64,000 nt of DNA from Centroberyx gerrardi (taxonomy: Eukaryota > Chordata > Actinopteri > Beryciformes > Berycidae): the NCBI RefSeq assembly GCF_048128805.1, contig NC_135998.1, forward strand, positions 28,417,492 to 28,481,491. Reading direction: 5' to 3'. Under the pieces are notes generated by a model, which did no database searches, was not told the origin of the DNA, and worked only from the letters and a program-made list of their open reading frames with translations. The translations under genes were made by a program, and so were the position numbers. Of the stretch, positions 1 to 9,255 are shown piece by piece; position 1 is the first letter of the stretch, and the number at the start of each line of letters is the position of its first letter.

Positions 1-202
1 GTTAACATCCTTTTCTCCATCTCCTGGGCTCAGTCCAACAACAGTGCTAATCTTTCTCACCAACTTGTTCAGCTTATATTCAATTAAGTTCAATATCTTT
101 ATTTTCCAAAGGGAAATTGGTTATGCAGTCAAGTAAACACAAGGGTAAAAATAACATGGAACAAACACTGTAGATAAAAACCGAACACTCACCTACTAGA
201 CT

Positions 203-345
203 CATCTGCTATTGGCTGGTCTTTGTTCCAGGTGACGTCCAAAGACCAGCCAATAGCAGATGGCCAGTTCAGTACCCTACTTCTCACCATTAGGTGTCAG
301 GCTTCACCAAAGATTTGGGTGGGGTTTAGTTGCTATTTAAACAGC
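203..345. repeat. Short hairpin repeat, copy 1
   Basis: Positions 203-224 and 241-262 are perfect 22-bp inverted arms around a 16-bp loop. The sequence that follows (to about 345) is shared with 25222-25310, where a fuller copy has 57-bp arms. In this copy the outer left arm is missing, so it is a truncated copy of the same family. It looks like a non-autonomous foldback or MITE-type element. I cannot name the family. Confidence 0.75.
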
Positions 346-639
346 GAGGGAGGTGCCAAGCTAGTTTAAAAAAAAAAGAGAGCTATTGAATGGAGCGGGA
401 GGAGCTTCGTTCCGGTGTGGAATTTGACAACAAGCTTTAGAAAAGAGGTGAAAACAGCAACACAGCTGCTGCTGTGGAGGGGGCACACACAGGTGATTCC
501 AACAAACTGGATCTCTGGCAGCCCCCTGCAGCCTTTGCCAGTCAATGGTCGTCGTGAGTTTCTCATACCAACGGTAATCCAGCTGGCAGAGCCAAGAAGC
601 CAACTGCGCACCTAGACTCTTCCTCCTTTGCCCATGCTT
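346..639. other. Non-coding, repeat-derived
   Basis: No gene is seen. A segment of about 40 bp at 418-462 recurs at 47048-47092, so at least part of this stretch belongs to an interspersed repeat. The short open frames on both strands have no recognisable domain. Confidence 0.5.
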
Positions 640-1495
640 TGTGGGCTCTGACCATCACATTTGGAAATAGGTCATTGGCAAAAAAGTGGGGAAAATGAAC
701 AGCAATGGACTCCAGCTCCTCTCCCTCTGCTCAGAACACCACGTCATCGTGACCAACACCATCTTCCAAATGAAAAATAATCCTGGCATCACCCCTACTC
801 CAAACACTGGCTCCTGCTGGATTACATCATTGTCCGACAACGGGACCAAAGGGAGGTGCTTATCACGCCATGCTTGGAGCTGAGTGTCGGACTGATCATC
901 GCACGATCAGATCCAAACTCAATCCCTCTACCACAACCAATCTCAGAAGCCTCCTCACAGCCAACTTCTCTCTCACACCTGAAGACCCCAACCCTAAATC
1001 TGATTGGTCAGTTTTACGCACAGCCATTTACAGTGCAGAAACTGGAGCCACTGGATTCACCACAAACTGCTACCAGGACTAGTTTGATGATAACACACCT
1101 GGCATTCACCAACGTCTACAAGCCAAACATGTAGAACCGGACTCCATATTACAACATACTAACTAACACCAACTCCACTTGCATGGAGGCTGAGTTGTCC
1201 AAATGACATCTACGCTGGCTGGGTTATGTGATTTGCATGCCAGAAGATCACCTGCCCCGTCAAGCCCTCTACGGCCAACTCAGTTCTGCATGCTGCTGGA
1301 GCACAAAAGAAAAGATACAAAGACCACAACAAAGACATCCTGAAGCACTGCAACATAAATCCTCAACAGCTCGAGCCTCTGGCCCTCAACAGGCCTGCCT
1401 GGCGGACCACCTGTGCCAGATGAGTTCAACATCTCCATCACACCATTCTGCAACGAATGAAAGTGAGTGTGCATCCCAGGAAGATTAGTTGTGGC
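640..1495 (+). mobile_element. Decayed LINE with the reverse transcriptase deleted
   Basis: Broken plus-strand frames resemble the APE-type endonuclease of non-LTR retrotransposons. At about 690-930 there is a block around 'LCSEHHVIVTNT', followed by the TDHR-type block 'CRTDHRTIRSKLN' found at the end of such endonucleases. Linker-like sequence follows to about 1130. The next recognisable part, 1195-1490, matches the region after the reverse transcriptase ('RWLGYVICMPEDHLPRQALYG'-like). The polymerase between them is absent and there are several stops and frameshifts. The element is dead. Family recognition is from memory of LINE protein patterns. Confidence 0.7.
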
Positions 1496-1528
1496 TGACG
1501 TGTCAGCTAATGGGGATCCTAAGGAATA

Positions 1529-1890
1529 AACTAGAAGGCACTCAGAGTGCAAACCTCCGCCAATGCAGAGCAACTTGTTACACTCAAAGACATCATTCCT
1601 ATCATTTAAATTTTAAGTTAAATTTATATCTTGACTCTGCAAACATACCCTTAGTATTTGGAATGAAATCTTTATCACAGTTGATTTCATAGTTTTGGTT
1701 AAAAATTGATAATCGTCTAATGGTTGAAATCCCAGATTCAAGTCACCACCAAACTCTAAGCAACTGTACTTGACCCAAGGCCTGTCGGTCGACCAAATTT
1801 AATAGAAATCTGTTCATACATTTTTGAGATATCCTGCTGACAGATAGACAAACTAACAGTTGAAAACATAACCTCTTGGTGGAAGTAATA
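1529..1890. repeat. Interspersed repeat with short inverted ends
   Basis: The stretch begins with a CCTCCGCCAA block (1554-1563) and ends with its near inverse TTGGTGGAAG (1876-1885; 8 of 10 match). The interior carries a 'gagatatcctgctgacagatagacaaac' type tail (split here by words, about 1828-1857). I recognise this as a repeat common in fish and other aquatic animals. No protein is encoded. Confidence 0.6.
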
Positions 1891-2202
1891 AAAGTGCTAC
1901 ATGGAGTCAGGGTTAGCACATCTTCATGTTGACACAATCCAGAAAGGGAAACCAAATGTTATTTAAACTGTCACTGTGCTACTGCCCACTACATTATTCC
2001 AGGAAGGACAACATACCTGTGGTGAAATACACATGTGGAGAGCATTGAGTTGACTCTGTCACCACTTGCTAATAACAAAACATGAAAAGGACAGATCGAG
2101 GCCTGGATGGAGGACACTGCAGCAGTGGAAGCCAAGTAACATACATGCACACATCTTTCTTTCACATCACACATACACTCATATACTTATGCTTACCCCC
2201 CA

Positions 2203-2233
<31 letters not shown>

Positions 2234-2989
2234 TAATACACTAATTACAGGGTATTTTAAGCTGGATGCTCATGAATTTCCCAATGTCTCTCTTTTGTAG
2301 TCTGTGCAGCTGCTATTAATTCTTATGTTCTGCAGACCAACTCAGAGGTCCTTCCTCTGTGGGAAAAAGTTGCTATAGTAAACAATGCATTCCCGAACAG
2401 ATAATTGCTGGATATATTAGAGTCTTCATGTCTGTGTGAATGTACCAGTATTTGTGTTTGTATCTCTGTGTGTCTATCTTTTTCTAGTATTGAGGCCTAC
2501 AATTGTGAGGAATAGACTGAGAATTAGGCTGTGACACATCAGTAGTGTTTTTCTCATCTATCAACTGGCCAACACACCTGCAAACTGCCCTGCCTTCCCT
2601 GACAGCATATACATCACACAGGTAACTCATGCCTGCAGACAGACACTGTGTTCAGCCATAGAGACCAAGAGGAGGCCAGGTGGAGGAGTGTAAACACAGT
2701 GCTGTTGTTTGTGTAGGATGGAGAGAGGAGATGCATCGCTGCTATTATAAGGAAAGGGATATAAATGGCAAGATGTTGTGTAAAGATTGTTTTATTGGCA
2801 TTCTTGCCATTGTTCTGTTGCACACTTGGACCAAATGAGGGAGTTCCAGGTATGCAAACACTTAACATAAAGTTTATTCCTCCTGGGTCCTCTCTGCAAG
2901 TCACGAACATAACGGCACATCAGTACTATGCATAGCTGTACATTGCAAGCTGATATGCCCAATATTACTGAGTCCTACAGTTTGATAGT
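1891..2989. other. Intergenic, no gene seen
   Basis: The sequence is mixed and AT-moderate, with a (CA)n microsatellite at 2202-2226. No ORF with a recognisable domain, no tRNA and no splice-consistent exon chain was found. Confidence 0.5.
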
Positions 2990-3117
2990 TCACAGTGGAG
3001 AGAGACAGGAAGGATTGGGACAGAGACAGGGGGACGACATGTCAAGGACTCAGGCCAGAACCCAGGATGCTGCAAATTCATGGTATGCACCTTAGCCAAC
3101 TGAGCCACCAGGACACC
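2990..3117 (-). mobile_element. Diverged tRNA-derived SINE, reverse orientation
   Basis: Read on the minus strand it starts at 3117 with a tRNA-like A-box region ('GGTGGCTCAGTTGGC') and continues through a degraded B box. It ends in the same CCTTCCTGTCTCTCTC-type tail as the SINE at 10733-10906. It therefore appears to be an older copy of that family. No clear target-site duplication is visible. Confidence 0.65.
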
Positions 3118-4424
3118 TTGATATTGTTTCTTTTCTGCAGTTATGTCCTGTATATGTTCCATTTCACAGAAAACAAAGATGAACATACTCACAGTATTAC
3201 AGTATGTTTGTGTCGGACTGCCCCCTGCAGGTGTACCTGAGCTATAACAACACTTTATCCTTGATTACACTTGCAGAGAGTATCAGAGCTAGGAGCTCAG
3301 CAGCATTCAAACAAGTGCCTGGGTACCCGGGATTGTACCACTAGGGACCCCCAGGTGAACATGTCCAGTTGCTTCATAAACAGCCTGCAACCCTTGCTGA
3401 CCTTTCTTTCCATGTATTTGATAACCATCCATCTTATCCCTCTTTTGTCAGGAGCCATTTTTCAGCCACAGCAAAGGAACATAGTCCTGCAGCCATACAT
3501 ATGCACATGCATAACAACAGAGATGCAAAACTCTCATACAGAATATGCCCATTGATAATAACCTTGAGGAGATACTGGGAGATTTGAAATTCTGGTTTAT
3601 TTTACTTATCCAGGCAGCTGTCACATGGGACAAAGTTTCCACATTAGAGCTTCATTAAACCATGCAATAGGACAAAGCTAACAACTTTCTTTCTGATTTA
3701 GTGCCAACCTAGAAAGCTTTCCCCCCATTATGTAAAAAAAAGTGCCTGGTAAACTGAAATGAGACCATAATTTAAGAGAGAAGTACACCATTTAGTTTAT
3801 ACCACTGCAATCAAAGGCCATTCCATTTCATACATACAGTATTGTTCTCATTCAGTTTAAATATTACTGATCACCAGATCACACCAGACAGGTTACTATA
3901 ACCAGGAGAATTGCACTCAAAATGGCACAAACACTGTCTTCTGATGAACACAGACACACCTCCAGATTTTGATGTTGCTTCTACCAGCACTTTGTTTTGA
4001 TTGTTGTGATTGTTTTGATTCAGCACAGTGTTATCAAGATCTGCAGCAGTGGCAGTGTTTGAAATAATGCTGCTTTCATGTCAACCTTGCACCTTGAAGA
4101 AGAGTAATTTCTTGGGGATCAAAACAGCATTGTGCTCTTTTAAACCAGTATAGTGGGTTTTTAATGGGTTTGATGGAGCCTTAAGTAAAGAATTTACCAG
4201 ATGTTCACATGACACCAGCAACAAGAAGACGGAAATTGGGAATTATACTATAGCTCATGGATTATTTAATGTGTCATTTATGAATAATTTTGAGTGGTTA
4301 AATAATCTGTTTAAAGAATGTATAAAGTTTGTAGTGCTTTACACTGAATTACTGACAGCCGAACAAACATAAAACCAGATGTGTTGCTGCAGAATGACAT
4401 AAATCAATAGAATAAGGTAAAGTT
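3118..4424. other. Intergenic, no gene seen
   Basis: AT-rich sequence downstream of zcchc9. The short ORFs have no recognisable domain. Nothing else can be supported. Confidence 0.5.
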
Positions 4425-4445
4425 GTTAATATATAGAAGCAATCC

Positions 4446-4451
4446 TTTATT
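4446..4451 (-). terminator. zcchc9 polyadenylation signal
   Basis: AATAAA on the minus strand, about 340 bp past the zcchc9 stop codon. It is the first canonical signal downstream and fixes a 3' UTR of about 360 nt. Confidence 0.65.
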
Positions 4452-4789
4452 AAAAGGAAATCTAATATACACAAAACAATGAAATTATCAAATCCTTTAT
4501 CACACTTTGGGTATTTTATCACAAATCCAGAGTGTAATCTCAGTTACCGCTCCACTACATGTCAATGATAATTAGTCCACTTATTAAGAGTCCGGGGGGT
4601 GAGGTCAGATCAGAAACACATTCTGAAATCTGTGGATAAGGCAGCCAGAAGAAAGTCATCTCCACTGTATGCACTGATTCTTGAACAGGGTCAGAGTAAT
4701 GACAGGCACTGCTGATTAGTTCCCTTGTGGGATGTGTAGCAGCCTGGCATGCTGTCCAGTGGGATAAAGCTGTCAAAGTGTTTGGCAGA

Positions 4790-6150
4790 TCAGAAAACCA
4801 CCACCTTAGTTTGCTTAGGCTTGGCTTTCTTCACAGGAACATGCACCTCCTCGTGGTCGGCGCTCATATTATTGGACAGCCAGCCCACTGTCACAGAGTT
4901 AGCTAGAAGGACACAAGGCAAACATTAAAGCCTAATCAATCATGAACAAACAAAAGACAACTACTCAATTATAGCAAATTGTATCTGAACAAACAAAGAA
5001 CCAAACCAGACACAGTACAACAGACAGGGAGTGATCTGAGGATGGACCAGAGAGGAAGGAGACTCACTTGAAGCCTGGTGCTCTGGACAATCCTTCTGGA
5101 AATGTTCGACTGAACCGCACACACGACAGCAACCGCCTGCAGACAGAGAAATTGTAAAAGCTAAAGATGGGAACACTAAAAACAGTGTAGATCTGTTTGT
5201 GTTTGATTGTGACAGTTACTGTACCTTGTGCATATAGTCCTTTAGGATTATCTGGGCAGGACCGTGACAAGTGCCCAGTCTGACTGCAGATGAAGCACTT
5301 TGCGTAAGGGTAATCACCTGAGACAGAGACCACACATTACAAGCAGGTATTACAATCTGTCACTGAAATAGATCCGTTACAAATGTCGAGTTGTCAACCT
5401 CATGTTCTTACCGAGAGCGGGGTCCACTTTAGCTCTACATTTTTGGATTTCATGTTCAGTGGAGCCACAGCGGTAGCAGATGCCTCTGCCCATCTCCTCA
5501 TCTCTCTCTGCCTCTGGACAGTCCGCCAAACCATGACCCGGCTTTCTACAGTTAAAACAAAGCTGGAGAGAGGGATGGATGGCGGAGAGCAGGAAACAGG
5601 GAGAATGACGAGAGGAAGAAGAGAGGGGGCAATGGAAAGAATAAAGTTATCTCTGCATACAACGTCCTCTGAGAGCATCTGGGAAATTTGGTTTGAAATG
5701 ACTCACCATGTTGTTCTTCTTGTTATTCTGCCTCTTCACCCTCCGGTCCTCTCTTCGCTGGTCTTTTTTCAGGGCGGTCTGTACCTCCTCCCTGAAGTCC
5801 CGTTCTCCCTCCTCTCCTCCTCTGTTCCCTTTGGGCACCGGTCGTCCGGACTGCTGGAGGTACTCCATGAACCCGTTTACATCTACATTGTCATAGTCTT
5901 TTTTCTTGCGGTTGACTTTTTTCACAGCTGAGCCACCGGGCTGAGTCCTTCTCAAATAGTCCCCACCTCCAGCCCCTCTTCCCCTGCCCTGCGGTCCTTG
6001 TCTAGCACCCATAGGGTCCCGAGAGGACCTTGGGCCACCTCCTCCTGCTCCACCTCCCCCTCTTCCTCTTCCTCCACTGAGTTGACTCCATGGAGTGGCG
6101 TCTGCTGGTTTGTGTTTATGGACGTTATTGGCTCTGGCCCACCTTGTCAT
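4790..6150 (-). CDS. zcchc9: Zinc finger CCHC domain-containing protein 9
   Basis: Five coding exons on the minus strand: 6150-5707, 5562-5412, 5317-5225, 5136-5068 and 4902-4790. All junctions are GT-AG and the phases join into 289 residues (human protein about 271). Four CX2CX4HX4C zinc knuckles are visible: C150-C163, C177-C190, C206-C219 and C233-C246. The start matches the family's MTRWAR N terminus. The VNGFMEYL block, the ALKKD..RRE.RR basic region and the C-terminal MSAD(H/Y)EE motif are also present. Family members are nuclear/nucleolar RNA- or DNA-binding proteins, and human ZCCHC9 has been linked to MAPK signalling; the molecular role is not known in detail. Odd feature: residues about 26-63 form a Gly/Arg-rich insertion absent from the human protein. 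The stop is at 4790-4792. Orthology is highly likely from knuckle spacing and terminal motifs. Confidence 0.95.
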
Positions 6151-7058
6151 GACTGGACCTTCTGGCTGAGGTTACAGGAAGTGAAAGTATGTTAGATGAT
6201 TGCAATACTGCACAAACTCATACTAGACAGCTACCTAACTACATGGGAATAATGAATGTTACATGTCTTCAAAAGCTTTTGACAAGCAGAAGAGTGGATA
6301 AGGAAGGTTTACTTTTTTTCTACAACCAGTGACCACCCTGAAAATCCGGACAGGCTAATGTGTTGTTAGCGCGTCAGCTAATTTTGGCAAGCCATGCTAA
6401 TGTGATGCGTGAAAGTAGGCCTATGTGATGCCACTGACACGAAGCAGCCATAGAGAGAATGATGTAGCCTACATTAACTATAAACTATTAATTTCAATCT
6501 AAATCTAGAAAGCAATTTTCTCTTTCGTTTTTTATTACTGGGTCAAGAATCCCACAAGTAGCCTACACGTCAAGTATACAGGACAAATACACAAAAACAG
6601 AAAGAAACTCTCTCATTTACATGTCTATGTTAGAGACAGACAGAAATAGTTAAGTTCCCAGTACATGCTATTTAAATACTTTGTGAAGGTTACAAATGTT
6701 TACTACAAAATAGTTTGAGGTAACGTTACAAATAGTAACAATGTAGCCTACTGCTCACATTCTTTGACAAAAACAACGAAAAGAGGTTTACAATTGGAGT
6801 ACATACATTTGTGTATGTTAAATTTGGTGAAAATAACTATCATATTTATTAACCAAAACTGCCTCTCTTCTAGAGTTGTGTACCTTTTCCCACCGTACTG
6901 GTTACGAAGTCTCTCTAACCTTATTCGTAATTAAATAAATATGGGGTAACAACCGACACTGCTTCCAGCAAATACAGGCTACTTTACAAAAATATTCCAA
7001 TGAGTGCTGACACACAGTGCTGACAAACATTACGTTGAAATATTTCCTAAATACTCAC

Positions 7059-7130
7059 TCTAGCAACGTTGATACATGTGTCTGTATTCCCCCCGGAAGT
7101 GTTTCTCTCTTCTTCTTCGTGCTCATAAAC
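7059..7130 (-). other. zcchc9: zcchc9 non-coding first exon (5' UTR)
   Basis: A consensus donor (GTGAGT, 7058-7053 read on the minus strand) lies downstream of the promoter. A matching acceptor (AG at 6167-6166) lies 15 nt before the start codon. This implies a non-coding exon here and an 885-bp 5' UTR intron. The upstream exon edge is an estimate. Confidence 0.55.
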
Positions 7131-7160
7131 TGTCACTGAGCAGCACACCGCCCCTAGTGT
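7088..7160 (-). promoter_or_regulatory. zcchc9 promoter (TATA-less)
   Basis: Read on the minus strand, there is a GC box (GGGGCGG, 7154-7148) and, about 50 bp downstream, an ETS-type CACTTCCGG site (about 7100-7092). This pairing is typical of TATA-less housekeeping promoters. The exact start site is not determined. Confidence 0.5.
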
Positions 7161-7439
7161 TCATACTGGAGAGCGCATCCAAGCGTTTATATTACTGTAA
7201 GTAGTTTTATCTGCTATATTGATGGATCGTTGGGCTGTTTTTTGAGTGACAAATACATTCTTTATAGAAGTGCAGTTCTAAAATACATTTTAGAGGGTTA
7301 CTGCACATTTTATTATTTTACTACTTACTTTAGAGGGATAGGCTACTACACAAATATCACAGCAAAACTAACCCCTACAGGAATATAGTGACACCATAGA
7401 GATACCATTTTTTTAAATTATTATTTATTTATGACATTT

Positions 7440-7605
7440 CAATTAATCTCATAAAGCACTTCGTAACTGTTTTGATGAGTGCTCTGTAAATAAAGATAAT
7501 AATAATAGGCCTAATTATTTTATTATGATTGTTATTATTATTATTATTGATTTTGTTGTTTTTGTTTTTGTTTTTGTTTTTGTTGTTGTTGTTGTTGTTG
7601 TTGTA
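7440..7605 (+). repeat. LINE 3' tail with (ATT)n and (TTG)n microsatellites
   Basis: The 'aagcacttcgtaactg ... agtgctctgtaaataaag' pattern (7456-7495) is the characteristic 3' end of CR1/Rex-type fish LINEs. It is followed by ATT-type and then TTTTTG/TTG repeats. Only the tail is present. Confidence 0.5.
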
Positions 7606-7930
7606 GGAGATGAAAAAATACCATAAAACACGATGAAGTCACTATTAACTTCCCTATAGGAATGTTAGGACTATTATGGTGATTTTTTCGTTGGGGTAAC
7701 CAAAAGAAAAGCCCCAATACTATTCCTATAACATTTGATTTGTAATGTCTGCGGGAGTCAATGAGTTTATAGTGACTTTAATGGTGGGCTATTTTCTCCT
7801 ATGATATCACTATAATATTCAGCAGGAACTTTAGCTTTCCTATGATTTTTGTATAGCCTAGTATCTTAAATTGTATTATTACTATAGGCATATCTGGCAA
7901 TATCTGAAGAACATGCAATATGACGAGAAC

Positions 7931-7932
<2 letters not shown>

Positions 7933-7973
<41 letters not shown>
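7933..7973. repeat. (CT)n microsatellite
   Basis: About 20 uninterrupted CT units, followed by a short CA tract. Confidence 0.95.
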
Positions 7974-7976
<3 letters not shown>

Positions 7977-8355
7977 ACACACACACACAGACACACACAC
8001 ATAAACGAGCAACTACAAACAACATATGAAATGCACTACATCAAAGACGACTTTGATCTACTCAATTCAACAAACTCAAACATATAGGCTAAATGAGGTT
8101 TTTGGACATGGCCCAAGAGGATAATATTCTCATCAAGAAACTTACAAAGTTCTTGCTCATGCGTCAAAATTAAAAATCAAAATAATCAAAAAGCAAATAA
8201 ATAAACAAACAAACAAACACTGCTGTTTAAGAATCAAAGCTACTTATGTGAAATTTCTCCGGTTCGTAAATGCAGAAAACACATTAGCCTGTTTGGATAG
8301 TTGATGCCTTGCAGTCACTTATTATGACTGATATTTATGACTGATGCATATAGGC

Positions 8356-8816
8356 TTAAAGGATAAGGCTGGTGTTTTTTAATGCATTGTTTACCGTCAA
8401 CAAATCCTATGAAAATAACAAAATCAGCAATGATTTTGTTTTGCCAACAAGTCTCGTCCATGTAGCCGGTGCCCAATGCAGCCATGTCCCAGCAGCCATA
8501 GAACTCCATTGTATTAAAAAAATTATTAAAAACACGTCAAAGAGCCATGCTGCTGCTCTGCAGCATATTTCATCATTGCGATGCACTGGGCCAGCCGACT
8601 TTTTCCTCAAACAACTTAATAAGCCGGCTGTAAACACATTTGCGAAGGTTTTTAGCTTACAATTGGAGCCAATGACTTCCGGGTTGACGGCTAAAAACGG
8701 TACGTGGGAAGTCAGAAAGTAACGGGAGTAGAGCAAACGCATTGTTGATTTTGTTATTTTCATAGGATTTGTTGACGGTAAGCAATGCATTAAAAAACAC
8801 CGGCCTTATCCTTTAA
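8356..8816. mobile_element. TTAA-flanked MITE with terminal repeats of about 78 bp
   Basis: The ends are long inverted repeats starting AGGATAAGGC (8360) and ending GCCTTATCCT (8812), with only a few mismatches over about 78 bp. TTAA lies directly outside on both sides (8356-8359 and 8813-8816). TTAA duplication is the insertion signature of piggyBac- and Kolobok-type transposases. The open frames on both strands are by-products of the palindrome and encode no recognisable protein, so it is non-autonomous. Confidence 0.85.
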
Positions 8817-9255
8817 CTTACCTCCATATCCAAATGTCTCTTGAATTCAGATCATTTTTCAGATCATTTTTTAATTAAAATTGTTTGTAAAAAAAAAAGA
8901 AAGTTTATTCTTTTATAAAAAAAAAAGTTGGAAATATTAGATGTTTACGATGTTTATGATTACAGTAGGACATATATATGTTTCTTATATCAAAAGATGA
9001 CTGCTGTATTTGAAGTCGTATGTGAGTTATAAGGGAAAATGTAAAAAATGTTACAATTGCCCCCGGTCTCCCCTAATTCAAAGAAAAATGGGAGGGAATT
9101 TCACCTTCACCCTGCAGTGGCCTCCCATCTCGCTCTCTGCCCTCACCTGCAGGAACAAAGGAGCCAGGAGGACTCAGGTGATTTGACTTAGCGTGACTAA
9201 TGAGGCAGTGGAGGTGAGGGGCACAGTCTCACTTTCTGACTGGACTTCTGTGGCC

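Noticed and set aside
5383..5931. 182-codon plus-strand open frame
   Set aside because: It lies antisense to zcchc9 exons 1-2 and introns and has no recognisable domain. The minus-strand splice chain explains the sequence fully.
8372..8790. Overlapping open frames on both strands (116 and 127 codons)
   Set aside because: They are products of the terminal inverted repeats of the TTAA element and show no protein-family motif.
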